A stretch of DNA of 64,000 nt. Source: Citrobacter europaeus. Lineage in GTDB: Bacteria > Pseudomonadota > Gammaproteobacteria > Enterobacterales > Enterobacteriaceae. Shown here piece after piece: positions 44,720-53,245 of this stretch; positions within the stretch are counted from its first letter, which is position 1; each line of letters starts with the position of its first letter. The DNA lies in NCBI GenBank assembly GCA_020099315.1, contig CP083650.1, forward strand, positions 2,108,001 to 2,172,000. The letters run 5' to 3'. The position numbers and the translations under genes are program-made. The notes under the pieces were generated by a model, which was given only the letters and a program-made list of their open reading frames with translations, was not told where the DNA came from and ran no database searches.

Positions 44720-45628
44720 ATGATGTTAAGTAAGAAAAACAGCGAAGCGCTGGAGAATTTCAGTGAAAAGCTGGAGGTCGAAGGCCGCAGCCTGTGGCAA
44801 GACGCGCGTCGACGCTTTATGCATAACCGCGCGGCGGTAGCAAGCCTGGTGGTGCTGGTGATCATTGCGTTGTTTGTGACGCTGGCGCCGATGCTGTCGC
44901 AGTTTACCTACTTCGATACCGACTGGGGCATGATGTCCAGCGCGCCGGATACGGAGTCCGGACACTATTTCGGCACCGACTCGTCGGGTCGTGACCTGCT
45001 GGTTCGTGTGGCGATTGGCGGGCGTATCTCGCTGATGGTCGGCATTGCCGCGGCGCTGGTGGCGGTAGTCGTCGGTACGCTGTACGGCTCTCTGTCGGGC
45101 TATCTCGGCGGTAAAATCGACTCGGTGATGATGCGTCTGCTGGAAATCCTCAACTCCTTCCCTTTCATGTTCTTTGTGATCCTGCTGGTTACCTTCTTTG
45201 GACAAAATATCCTGCTGATTTTTGTTGCTATCGGAATGGTCTCCTGGCTCGATATGGCGCGTATCGTGCGTGGACAAACGCTGAGTCTCAAGCGCAAAGA
45301 GTTCATTGAAGCAGCACAAGTGGGTGGAGTGTCTACCGTACGCATCGTTATCCGTCATATTGTGCCGAACGTGCTGGGCGTAGTGGTGGTATACGCTTCA
45401 TTGCTGGTGCCGAGCATGATTCTGTTTGAATCCTTCCTCAGCTTTTTGGGATTAGGTACGCAAGAACCGTTAAGTAGTTGGGGCGCGCTGCTCAGTGATG
45501 GTGCCAACTCGATGGAAGTCTCACCATGGCTGCTGCTGTTCCCGGCAGGTTTCCTGGTGGTCACTTTGTTCTGTTTTAACTTTATTGGCGATGGCCTGCG
45601 TGATGCCCTCGACCCGAAAGACCGTTAA
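44720..45628 (+). CDS. oppC: Oligopeptide ABC transporter permease OppC
   Basis: OppC pairs with OppB. The 302-residue protein has a cytoplasmic N-terminal extension of about 38 residues, a periplasmic loop with the GTDSSGRDLLVRV motif (near 85-97) typical of OppC/DppC proteins, and the EAA motif EAAQVGGVSTVRIVIRHIVPN near 195-215. Two adjacent in-frame ATGs at 44720 and 44723 leave a one-residue start ambiguity. Confidence 0.96.
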   Translation: MMLSKKNSEALENFSEKLEVEGRSLWQDARRRFMHNRAAVASLVVLVIIALFVTLAPMLSQFTYFDTDWGMMSSAPDTESGHYFGTDSSGRDLLVRVAIGGRISLMVGIAAALVAVVVGTLYGSLSGYLGGKIDSVMMRLLEILNSFPFMFFVILLVTFFGQNILLIFVAIGMVSWLDMARIVRGQTLSLKRKEFIEAAQVGGVSTVRIVIRHIVPNVLGVVVVYASLLVPSMILFESFLSFLGLGTQEPLSSWGALLSDGANSMEVSPWLLLFPAGFLVVTLFCFNFIGDGLRDALDPKDR

Positions 45629-45639
45629 GGAGTGCAGCC

Positions 45640-46653
45640 ATGAGCGTAATTGAAACCTCAACCGCGCCGCTCGCGCAACAACAGGCTAACGCACTGCTGA
45701 ACGTAAAAGATCTGCGCGTGACGTTTGCCACCCCCGATGGCGATGTGACTGCGGTCAACGATTTAAACTTTTCTCTGCGAGCCGGAGAAACGCTGGGGAT
45801 TGTCGGGGAATCCGGCTCGGGTAAATCGCAAACGGCCTTTGCTCTGATGGGCCTGCTGGCCGAAAATGGCCGTATCGGAGGTTCTGCAACCTTCAATGGG
45901 CGTGAAATTCTGAACTTACCGGAACGTGAGCTGAACAAACTGCGCGCTGAGCAAATCTCGATGATTTTCCAGGACCCGATGACCTCCCTCAATCCGTACA
46001 TGCGGGTTGGCGAGCAGTTGATGGAAGTTCTGATGCTGCATAAAGGCATGAGCAAAGCGGAAGCTTTTGAAGAGTCTGTCAGAATGCTGGATGCGGTGAA
46101 AATGCCGGAAGCGCGTAAGCGCATGAAAATGTATCCGCATGAATTCTCCGGCGGCATGCGTCAGCGCGTAATGATCGCCATGGCGCTATTGTGCAGGCCT
46201 AAATTACTGATAGCCGATGAGCCGACCACCGCACTCGATGTGACGGTACAGGCGCAAATCATGACGCTGCTGAATGAACTGAAAAGTGAATTCAACACCG
46301 CGATTATCATGATCACCCACGACCTGGGGGTTGTTGCTGGTATTTGCGATAAAGTTCTGGTGATGTACGCCGGACGCACTATGGAATACGGTAGCGCGCG
46401 GGATGTCTTTTATAAACCCGTTCATCCGTATTCAATTGGTTTACTGAATGCCGTACCTCGTCTGGATGCCGAAGGGGAAGAGATGCTGACTATCCCTGGC
46501 AACCCTCCGAACCTGCTGCGCCTGCCAAAAGGCTGTCCATTCCAGCCGCGTTGCCCGCATGCGATGGACATCTGTAGCAGCGCTCCGCCACTGGAGGAAT
46601 TTAGTCCGGGCCGTCTGCGCGCCTGCTTTAAACCGGTGGAGGAACTGGTATGA
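45640..46653 (+). CDS. oppD: Oligopeptide ABC transporter ATP-binding protein OppD
   Basis: One of two ATPases of the peptide importer. In 337 residues: Walker A GESGSGKSQ (about 54-62), signature FSGGMRQRVMIAMAL (about 168-182), Walker B KLLIADEPTTALD (about 188-200), and the C-terminal CPFQPRCPHAMDIC region of the OppD/F family, whose cysteines bind an iron-sulfur cluster in related transporters. It overlaps oppF by four bases. Confidence 0.97.
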   Translation: MSVIETSTAPLAQQQANALLNVKDLRVTFATPDGDVTAVNDLNFSLRAGETLGIVGESGSGKSQTAFALMGLLAENGRIGGSATFNGREILNLPERELNKLRAEQISMIFQDPMTSLNPYMRVGEQLMEVLMLHKGMSKAEAFEESVRMLDAVKMPEARKRMKMYPHEFSGGMRQRVMIAMALLCRPKLLIADEPTTALDVTVQAQIMTLLNELKSEFNTAIIMITHDLGVVAGICDKVLVMYAGRTMEYGSARDVFYKPVHPYSIGLLNAVPRLDAEGEEMLTIPGNPPNLLRLPKGCPFQPRCPHAMDICSSAPPLEEFSPGRLRACFKPVEELV

Positions 46654-47654
46654 ATGCGGTCACCGAACAACGAAAAGTGCTCCTGGAGATTGCCGATCTT
46701 AAAGTCCATTTCGACATTAAAGATGGCAAACAGTGGTTCTGGCAACCGTCTAAAACCCTGAAGGCGGTTGATGGCGTAACCCTACGGCTGTATGAAGGTG
46801 AAACCCTGGGCGTGGTAGGCGAATCAGGCTGCGGAAAATCGACCTTTGCCCGTGCGATCATTGGCCTGGTGAAAGCCACTGATGGAAAGGTCGCCTGGCT
46901 GGGTAAAGATTTACTGGGCATGAAACCCGATGAGTGGCGGGAGGTGCGCAGCGATATCCAGATGATTTTCCAGGATCCGCTGGCATCGTTAAACCCGCGT
47001 ATGACCATTGGTGAAATCATTGCCGAACCGCTGCGGACTTATCATCCGAACCTGCCGGGTCAGGAAGTCCGCGACCGTGTGAAGGCGATGATGATGAAGG
47101 TTGGATTACTGCCCAACCTGATTAACCGCTACCCGCATGAGTTTTCTGGTGGTCAGTGTCAGCGTATTGGTATTGCCCGTGCGTTGATTCTCGAACCGAA
47201 GCTGATTATTTGCGATGAACCCGTTTCGGCGCTGGACGTATCCATTCAGGCCCAGGTGGTGAACCTGCTGCAACAGCTTCAACGTGAAATGGGATTATCG
47301 TTAATCTTTATTGCCCACGACCTGGCGGTGGTTAAACACATCTCCGACCGCGTGCTGGTTATGTATCTCGGCCATGCTGTGGAATTAGGGACCTATGACG
47401 AGGTGTACCATAACCCGCTGCATCCATATACCAAAGCGCTGATGTCTGCGGTGCCGATCCCCGATCCGGATCAGGAAAGGAACAAGGTTATCCAGTTGCT
47501 GGAAGGCGAATTACCGTCGCCGATAAACCCTCCTTCCGGCTGCGTGTTCCGTACGCGCTGCCCGATTGCCGGACCGGAATGCGCAAAAACGCGTCCGGTT
47601 CTCGAAGGAAGTTTCCGACACGCCGTTTCCTGCCTGAAAGTAGACCCGCTATAA
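46650..47654 (+). CDS. oppF: Oligopeptide ABC transporter ATP-binding protein OppF
   Basis: The second ATPase, 334 residues, with Walker A GESGCGKST (about 59-67), signature FSGGQCQRIGIARAL, Walker B KLIICDEPVSALD and a C-terminal cysteine block (CVFRTRCPIAGPEC near 292-305). The ATG overlaps the oppD stop, so translation is coupled. It is the last opp gene; a strong terminator follows six bases after the stop. Confidence 0.97.
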   Translation: MNAVTEQRKVLLEIADLKVHFDIKDGKQWFWQPSKTLKAVDGVTLRLYEGETLGVVGESGCGKSTFARAIIGLVKATDGKVAWLGKDLLGMKPDEWREVRSDIQMIFQDPLASLNPRMTIGEIIAEPLRTYHPNLPGQEVRDRVKAMMMKVGLLPNLINRYPHEFSGGQCQRIGIARALILEPKLIICDEPVSALDVSIQAQVVNLLQQLQREMGLSLIFIAHDLAVVKHISDRVLVMYLGHAVELGTYDEVYHNPLHPYTKALMSAVPIPDPDQERNKVIQLLEGELPSPINPPSGCVFRTRCPIAGPECAKTRPVLEGSFRHAVSCLKVDPL

Positions 47655-47659
47655 TCGTG

Positions 47660-47688
47660 AGGGCTGACAAAGGTCAGCCCTTTTTTTT
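47660..47688 (+). terminator. opp operon terminator
   Basis: AGGGCTGAC pairs with GTCAGCCCT around AAAG, followed by eight T, immediately after oppF. Confidence 0.92.
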
Positions 47689-47700
47689 GGTGAGGTATCT

Positions 47701-48537
47701 GTGCCAGGTTTAGTCTCTTCCGTCCGCCGCGCGCTCTATCGCAAGTTATTCGATTTAAACTCCCGTTCCGGGCGTCGCTTTGAAGGTCTGTGCGCGCTGT
47801 TCGCCTTGCTCAGCGTTATTGTTATCTTCATTGAGTCCGGAGTAGGGACGCAATACCATTTAACTTACGATGAGTGGCATATTTTTGTCTGGCTGGAGAT
47901 CTTTATCACTCTGGTCTTTACTCTCGAATATCTTCTGCGCTTATGCTGCTGGGCCAACCCTGCTAAATATGTGTTTAGCTTCTGGGGGATAATCGACCTG
48001 GCCACTATTCTGCCACTGTATGTGATGTGGCTATGGCCTGAAATAAGTCTGAGTTATGTCTTCGCCTGGCGGGCGATGCGCGTCCTGCGTGTCCTGCGCA
48101 TTCTCAAGTTGCTGCGCTTTATGCCTTCCCTGCGTGTGTTCTGGAATGCGTTAAAAAGCGCCCGGCATCAGTTGATGCTGTTCTATTCTTTTATTGCCAT
48201 TCTGATGGTGGTTTTTGGCGCGATGATGTATCTGATAGAAGGGCCAAAATATGGCTTTACTACGCTGAATGCGTCGGTGTATTGGGCCATTGTAACGGTC
48301 ACTACCGTCGGATATGGCGATATCACGCCGCACACGCCGTTGGGACGTATGGTCGCGTCTGTGCTTATCCTGATTGGTTACTCGGTGATTGCGATACCGA
48401 CGGGATTGATTACCACACACATGAGCAGCGCTTTCCAGCATCGACAGAATGAACGAAAATGTCCCCAGTGCCAGCAGGCGCAGCACGAACATAGCGCGCA
48501 GTTTTGTAACCGCTGCGGAAGTAAACTACCGGGCTAA
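47701..48537 (+). CDS. Six-helix voltage-gated-type K+ channel with C-terminal zinc ribbon
   Basis: A 278-residue ion channel absent from this position in E. coli K-12. Helices S1-S3 (about 28-48, 60-83, 93-112), an arginine-rich S4 (RAMRVLRVLRILKLLRF, 124-140), S5 (about 157-179), a pore loop with the K+ filter TVGYGD (202-207) and S6 (about 216-238) are visible. The cytoplasmic tail ends in a zinc ribbon, CPQC…CNRC (C254, C257, C269, C272). The S4 charges suggest voltage sensing; the tail might sense metal or redox state, but that is inference. GTG start after GGTGAGG. Confidence 0.9.
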   Translation: MPGLVSSVRRALYRKLFDLNSRSGRRFEGLCALFALLSVIVIFIESGVGTQYHLTYDEWHIFVWLEIFITLVFTLEYLLRLCCWANPAKYVFSFWGIIDLATILPLYVMWLWPEISLSYVFAWRAMRVLRVLRILKLLRFMPSLRVFWNALKSARHQLMLFYSFIAILMVVFGAMMYLIEGPKYGFTTLNASVYWAIVTVTTVGYGDITPHTPLGRMVASVLILIGYSVIAIPTGLITTHMSSAFQHRQNERKCPQCQQAQHEHSAQFCNRCGSKLPG

Positions 48538-48542
48538 AAATG

Positions 48543-48568
48543 AAAAAAGCTGCGAGAGCAGCTTTTTT
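48543..48568. terminator. Bidirectional terminator between the channel gene and yciU
   Basis: AAAAAAGCTGC and GCAGCTTTTTT pair around GAGA; T-tracts exist in both directions, serving the convergent channel gene and yciU. Confidence 0.9.
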
Positions 48569-48574
48569 GTTTGA

Positions 48575-48904
48575 TTATTCACGCCAGAGAATATGGCAGA
48601 GTTTGTGATCTTTTTCGCGACATAATAAAACGCGCGCAAAAATATCGTTAATCTCTCCATCTTCTGTATCTGCCAGACCAATCACCACTTCGGCAAAGAA
48701 ATCAGGGTTCAGGTCAAAATCAACATGCTCCTGCCAGTCTTCTGCCGGATCGAATAATTCGGCACCGCCGCGCTCTTCAAACTGCAAATTAAACAGAATG
48801 ATATCTGCCGGATCGAGGTTGTCCACAGCCAGTTCGAGAAAAATATCGTAAGCCTGCTCAAGCGTTTCGTCTTCAGTCAGACGATTGTTCAAATCCATAT
48901 CCAT
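48575..48904 (-). CDS. yciU: HI1450-family acidic protein YciU
   Basis: A 109-residue, very acidic protein (UPF0263, HI1450 family). Structures of relatives show a compact fold suggested to mimic double-stranded DNA and interact with HU; that role is not proven here. Length matches E. coli YciU. It is 34 bp downstream of clsA on the same strand and likely co-transcribed. Confidence 0.93.
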   Translation of the reverse strand: MDMDLNNRLTEDETLEQAYDIFLELAVDNLDPADIILFNLQFEERGGAELFDPAEDWQEHVDFDLNPDFFAEVVIGLADTEDGEINDIFARVLLCREKDHKLCHILWRE

Positions 48905-48938
48905 AATGACTACCTGTTTACTGTCTGATGGGCACGTT

Positions 48939-50399
48939 TTACAGCAACGGGCTAAAGAAGTAAAACAGTCGCTCGGCGATCCGCTGCCAGAGAGGTCGTT
49001 TTACCCACAAACGGGCATCAAGCAGGCGGGAACGCGAAATATAATCATCCTGCACGGCGGCGAGATCGCCGCCGAATCCGGCATCGTCAATGACCAGCGT
49101 GATTTCAAAATTGAGCCACAGACTGCGCATATCCAGGTTAACGGTACCGACCAGGCTCAGCTCGCCATCAACCAGTACGCTCTTGGTGTGCAGCAGGCCG
49201 CCTTCGAACTGATAGATTTTGACGCCTGCCGCCAGCAGTTCAGTGAAAAAGGCCCGGCTTGCCCAGCCAACCAACAGGGAATCATTCTTACGCGGAAGAA
49301 TGATACTGACGTCGACCCCACGCTGCGCCGCCGTACAAATGGCGTGCAGCAAATCGTCGCTGGGAACAAAGTAGGGCGTGGTCATAATTAAATATTCGCG
49401 AGCCGAATAAGCTGCGGTTAACAGCGCCTGATGAATCAAGTCTTCTGGGAAACCAGGACCCGAGGCGATAGTGTGAATGGTATGGCCGCTGGCCTGCTCA
49501 AACGGCATGATATTGACGTCCGGCGGCGGGGGTAAAATGCGCTTTCCGGTCTCAATTTCCCAGTCGCATGAATAGACGATGCCCATAGCGGTGGCTACCG
49601 GGCCTTCCATTCTTGCCATCAAATCAACCCATTGCCCAACGCCAGCATCTTGTTTGAAGAAGCGCGGATCGACCATGTTCATGCTGCCGGTATACGCAAT
49701 GTAGTTGTCGATCATGATCATTTTGCGGTGCTGGCGCAGGTCCATCCGGCGTAAAAACACACGCATCAGGTTCACTTTCAGCGCTTCAACAACCTCGATC
49801 CCTGCGTTACGCATCATCGCCGCCCATGGGCTACGGAAGAACGCCACGCTGCCCGCCGAGTCCAGCATCAGGCGGCAGTGAATCCCGCGTCTGGCGGCGG
49901 CCATTAATGATTCGGCGACCTGATCGGCCATACCGCCCGGCTGCCAGATGTAGAACACCATCTCTATGTTGTGGCGCGCGAGTTGAATATCACGGATTAA
50001 TGCCTGCATCACGTCATCTGAACTGGTGAGCAGCTGCAGCTGATTTCCCTTAACGCCGGCAATTCCTTGACGACGCTCGCACAGTTTAAATAAGGATGAG
50101 GCGACGCTGCTGTTTTCCTGCGCAAAAATATGCTTACAGGCTTTAAGGTCGTTCAGCCACTTGGCCGTTGACGGCCACATTGCCCGGGCACGTTCGGCGC
50201 GACGTTTACCCAGGTGGAGCTCACCGAAGGACAGATAAGCAATGATCCCGACCAATGGCAGAATATAGATGATCAAAAGCCAGGCCATTGCGGAGGGCAC
50301 TGCGCGTCGTTTCATTAGAATGCGTAATGTTACGCCAGCAATGAGTACCCAGTAACCCAGAATGACCAGCCAACTCACCACGGTGTAGAAGGTTGTCAT
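48939..50399 (-). CDS. clsA: Cardiolipin synthase A
   Basis: ClsA joins two phosphatidylglycerols into cardiolipin plus glycerol at the inner membrane. The 486-residue protein has two N-terminal membrane helices (about 5-25 and 38-58) and two phospholipase D HKD motifs (HRKMIMIDN near 224 and HTKSVLVDG near 404). Length equals E. coli ClsA. It is divergent from yciY. Confidence 0.97.
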   Translation of the reverse strand: MTTFYTVVSWLVILGYWVLIAGVTLRILMKRRAVPSAMAWLLIIYILPLVGIIAYLSFGELHLGKRRAERARAMWPSTAKWLNDLKACKHIFAQENSSVASSLFKLCERRQGIAGVKGNQLQLLTSSDDVMQALIRDIQLARHNIEMVFYIWQPGGMADQVAESLMAAARRGIHCRLMLDSAGSVAFFRSPWAAMMRNAGIEVVEALKVNLMRVFLRRMDLRQHRKMIMIDNYIAYTGSMNMVDPRFFKQDAGVGQWVDLMARMEGPVATAMGIVYSCDWEIETGKRILPPPPDVNIMPFEQASGHTIHTIASGPGFPEDLIHQALLTAAYSAREYLIMTTPYFVPSDDLLHAICTAAQRGVDVSIILPRKNDSLLVGWASRAFFTELLAAGVKIYQFEGGLLHTKSVLVDGELSLVGTVNLDMRSLWLNFEITLVIDDAGFGGDLAAVQDDYISRSRLLDARLWVKRPLWQRIAERLFYFFSPLL

Positions 50400-50541
50400 A
50401 AATTTAAAAATCCTTTTGAAAGCGTATTGTTAAGAGTTTACGCATCAGGATTAATCTGGCAAATAAAAACACGGGAAAACCGCTGGTCTGCATTCGGTGT
50501 GGCGTTATAATGGCCACTCAGTGACTGAAAGAGTAGTAAAC

Positions 50542-50715
50542 ATGAAGCGTAGTAGAACGGAAGTGGGACGCTGGCGGATGCTGCGTCAGGCTAGCCGCCG
50601 TAAAGCACGTTGGCTTGAAGGACAATCGCGTCGTAATATGCGTATCCACACTATCAGAAAGTGCATTCTCAACCATCAACGCAACTCGTTGCTGTTTGCG
50701 ATCCACAGTATCTGA
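50542..50715 (+). CDS. yciY: Small basic protein YciY
   Basis: A 57-residue, strongly basic protein (MKRSRTEVGRWRML…, …NSLLFAIHSI) matching E. coli YciY over its full length. It has about 17 Arg/Lys residues in the first 45 positions and a hydrophobic end. Function is unknown. The frame stays open upstream to 50497, but the start at 50542 fits the E. coli protein. Confidence 0.9.
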   Translation: MKRSRTEVGRWRMLRQASRRKARWLEGQSRRNMRIHTIRKCILNHQRNSLLFAIHSI

Positions 50716-50722
50716 TCTAAAA

Positions 50723-50742
50723 GGGCACCGCTGGCGGTGCCC
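50723..50742 (+). terminator. yciY hairpin
   Basis: GGGCACCG and CGGTGCCC pair around CTGG just past the yciY stop; the T-tract is weak (AATGTCTGCTTTT). It separates yciY from the convergent yciI. Confidence 0.65.
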
Positions 50743-50765
50743 AATGTCTGCTTTTCGTTCTGTTT

Positions 50766-51062
50766 TTAAAAAACCTTTTTGTACGGTTTTACTGAAACCT
50801 GCGCATAAACGCCTGCCGCCACATACGGATCGGCTTCAGCCCACGCCTGCGCGGCTTCTAAAGATTCAAATTCTGCAATCACCGTTGAGCCGGTAAACCC
50901 TGCTGCACCCGGATCGTTACTGTCAACCGCTGGCATGGGGCCTGCAGTCAGCAAGCGGCCTTCGTCATGCAGGAGTTGCAGACGAGCCAGATGGGCAGGG
51001 CGTACAGAAAGACGTTTTTCGAGAGAGTCTGCAATATCTTGAGCGTAAATAACGTACAGCAC
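50766..51062 (-). CDS. yciI: YCII-domain protein YciI
   Basis: A 98-residue ferredoxin-like-fold protein of the YCII family with conserved residues H22-like (RPAHLARL, near 20-27) and an aspartate (D37-like region, PMPAVDSND). Relatives include dehalogenase-like enzymes; the E. coli substrate is unknown. It is divergent from tonB and convergent with yciY. Confidence 0.94.
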   Translation of the reverse strand: MLYVIYAQDIADSLEKRLSVRPAHLARLQLLHDEGRLLTAGPMPAVDSNDPGAAGFTGSTVIAEFESLEAAQAWAEADPYVAAGVYAQVSVKPYKKVF

Positions 51063-51220
51063 GGGTAGAGCTCCTTGAAGGGTAAAAGGTCATATTTACG
51101 TTATTGGAAAGGCCTGATAACTGCAACGGAAAGATAGCTGATATGTTAAGGCCATACTATGGAAATGGTTTTTTATCATAAAATCGCGTTTTAAATGCCA
51201 GTTAGCTTCACGGTCTTATT

Positions 51221-51243
51221 GAATATGATTGCTATTTGCATTT
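51221..51243 (+). promoter_or_regulatory. Fur-type operator in the tonB promoter
   Basis: The stretch GAATATGATTGCTATTTGC lies about 45-65 bp before tonB and resembles the Fur consensus GATAATGATAATCATTATC. The same sequence context precedes E. coli tonB, which Fur represses under iron sufficiency. Confidence 0.7.
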
Positions 51244-51286
51244 AAAATCAGGGCCTGGTTTTTTTACTGAAACGATTATGACTTCA

Positions 51287-52003
51287 ATGACCCTTGATTT
51301 ACCTCGTCGCTTTCCCTGGCCTACGTTACTTTCAGTCGGCATTCATGGTGCTGTAGTGGCAGGTTTGCTGTATACCTCGGTACATCAGGTTATTGAACTG
51401 CCTGCGCCAGCGCAGCCGATCTCCGTTACGATGGTTGCGCCTGCCGATCTTGAACCGCCTCAGGCCGTTCAGCCGCCGCCGGAACCTGTCGTCGAGCCTG
51501 AACCGGAACCAGAGCCGATCCCGGAACCGCCAAAAGAAGCGCCGGTAGTGATTGAGAAACCGAAGCCCAAGCCTAAACCGAAGCCAAAACCGGTGAAAAA
51601 GGTGGAAGAGCAGCCGAAGCGTGATGTTAAGCCAGCCGAGCCGCGTCAGTCGTCTCCGTTTGAAAATACTGCGCCTGCGCGTCCAACGACCAGTAGCGCC
51701 CCGGCAACGACTAAACCGGCGGTGAGCGCACCTTCTGGTCCGCGAGCCTTAAGCCGTAATCAGCCGCAGTATCCGGCGCGTGCCCAGGCGCTGCGCATTG
51801 AAGGCCGTGTGAAGGTCAAATTTGACGTAACCTCGGATGGCCGGGTTGAAAATGTAGAAGTTCTGTCCGCACAGCCTGCGAATATGTTTGAGCGTGAAGT
51901 GAAAAATGCAATGCGCAGATGGCGCTATGAGGCCGGTAAGCCAGGTTCCGGGCTGGTAGTGAATATTGTCTTCCGCCTGAACGGCACAACGCAAATCGAG
52001 TAA
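51287..52003 (+). CDS. tonB: Energy-transducing protein TonB
   Basis: TonB couples the proton-motive force (through ExbBD) to outer-membrane siderophore and vitamin B12 receptors. The 238-residue protein has an N-terminal anchor with the SxxxH motif (SVGIHGAVVAGLLY, about 16-29), a periplasmic proline-rich spacer with Glu-Pro then Lys-Pro repeats (about 70-120) and a C-terminal receptor-binding domain (about 150-238, QPQYPARAQAL). The ATG at 51287 matches E. coli; an in-frame ATG at 51278 would add three residues. Confidence 0.97.
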   Translation: MTLDLPRRFPWPTLLSVGIHGAVVAGLLYTSVHQVIELPAPAQPISVTMVAPADLEPPQAVQPPPEPVVEPEPEPEPIPEPPKEAPVVIEKPKPKPKPKPKPVKKVEEQPKRDVKPAEPRQSSPFENTAPARPTTSSAPATTKPAVSAPSGPRALSRNQPQYPARAQALRIEGRVKVKFDVTSDGRVENVEVLSAQPANMFEREVKNAMRRWRYEAGKPGSGLVVNIVFRLNGTTQIE

Positions 52004-52028
52004 ACGTCAGGCCGAATTTGGCGGTCCG

Positions 52029-52071
52029 CCGCCTGCCGGTAATGATCAAAAGTATGATTTCCGGCAGGCGG
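52029..52071. terminator. Hairpin between tonB and yciA
   Basis: CCGCCTGCCGG and CCGGCAGGCGG form an 11-bp stem with a 21-base loop between the two convergent genes. There is no T-tract, so it may be a transcript-stabilising or bidirectional element. Confidence 0.6.
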
Positions 52072-52086
52072 TGCTGGCGCGAGCTA

Positions 52087-52488
52087 TCAGGCCAGGGTAG
52101 GGATTGGACGAGGTTTACCGTCTTTATCAACGGCAACATAGATAAACAGGGCTTCGGTGGCTTTATAGCGCTGGCCGATAGGTTCTGAAGCAACTTTCTT
52201 TACCCAAACTTCAATATTAATGCTGATTGAAGTCGTCCCGCGCTTCACGCAGCGCGCATAGCAACAAACCACATCGCCTACGGCGACCGGGCGCAAAAAG
52301 CTCATTCCTTCAACCCGCACTGTTACCACACGACCATGTGCGATCTCTTTGGCCTGAATAGCGCCGCCTATATCCATTTGTGACATCAGCCAGCCGCCAA
52401 AAATATCACCGTTCGCGTTGGTATCGGCAGGCATAGCCAGAGTGCGTAAAACCAGTTCGCCCTGGGGAGTGTTATTCGTTGTTGTCAT
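52087..52488 (-). CDS. yciA: Acyl-CoA thioesterase YciA
   Basis: A 133-residue hot-dog-fold thioesterase acting on a broad range of acyl-CoAs. The conserved NGDIFGGWLMSQMD segment (about 26-39) holds the active-site Asn/Asp and helix. One residue longer than E. coli YciA. It lies downstream of yciCB on the same strand, separated by a terminator. Confidence 0.95.
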   Translation of the reverse strand: MTTTNNTPQGELVLRTLAMPADTNANGDIFGGWLMSQMDIGGAIQAKEIAHGRVVTVRVEGMSFLRPVAVGDVVCCYARCVKRGTTSISINIEVWVKKVASEPIGQRYKATEALFIYVAVDKDGKPRPIPTLA

Positions 52489-52614
52489 TGTAGAACCGAC
52501 TATAGAGAAAGATTACAGGCGCGATGCTACTAGAATTTACGCGCTGAGAACAGAGGGATGGAGCGTGTGGAGCGGAAGTCAGTCGGGTTAAAGGAGATAA
52601 GGAACGCGAGGGGA

Positions 52615-52645
52615 TAAAAATTCGCCAGATCCGTAGATCTGGCGA
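52615..52645 (-). terminator. yciB terminator
   Basis: On the minus strand TCGCCAGATC pairs with GATCTGGCGA around TACG and is followed by ATTTTTATCC, eight bases past the yciB stop. Confidence 0.8.
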
Positions 52646-52652
52646 GCATGTA

Positions 52653-53192
52653 TTACGATTTATCTTCCTGCGGAAGATGGCGGTAAATATAGACTCCGCT
52701 TAGTAACGTAAAGAGTAGAGTCAGGGCGGTCAGGCCGAATACTTTAAAGTTGACCCAAATATTCTGCGGTAGCCAAAACGCAATATAGATATTCGCCAGA
52801 CCGCACAGGATGAAGAAGACGGCCCAGGCTAAATTAAGTTTTGACCATACCGGCTGAGGCAGGGTCAGCTCTTTGCCTAACATGCGCTGGATCAGCGGCT
52901 TTTTCATCACCCACTGGCTAACCAGCAGTGCACCGGCAAACAGTCCATAAATCACCGTTACTTTCCACTTAATGAATTCATCATTGTGGAAGAAGATGGT
53001 CAGGCCACCGAACACGGCTACCAGAACAAAGGTGATTAATGCCATCTTTTCGACCTTGCGATAGCGAACCCAGCTGTAAATTAAAACAACAGCAGTCGCG
53101 ACAATCAGCGCCGAGGTCGCCGCATAGATGTCGTAGAGCTTATAAAAAGCAAAAAAGACAACCAGCGGTAAAAAATCAAGAAACTGCTTCAT
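52653..53192 (-). CDS. yciB: Inner-membrane septation protein A family (YciB)
   Basis: A 179-residue protein with five hydrophobic helices, family IspA/YciB, implicated in envelope integrity and cell-division/elongation links in E. coli. Begins MKQFLDFLPLVVFF. Length matches E. coli. It follows yciC by 53 bp on the same strand, and both encode membrane proteins, so they are likely one operon. Confidence 0.95.
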   Translation of the reverse strand: MKQFLDFLPLVVFFAFYKLYDIYAATSALIVATAVVLIYSWVRYRKVEKMALITFVLVAVFGGLTIFFHNDEFIKWKVTVIYGLFAGALLVSQWVMKKPLIQRMLGKELTLPQPVWSKLNLAWAVFFILCGLANIYIAFWLPQNIWVNFKVFGLTALTLLFTLLSGVYIYRHLPQEDKS

Positions 53193-53245
53193 TCTTCGAT
53201 TCCGTCATCAAAAGCACCGGGTACAAGCCCGGAAGCGTTCAGGGT

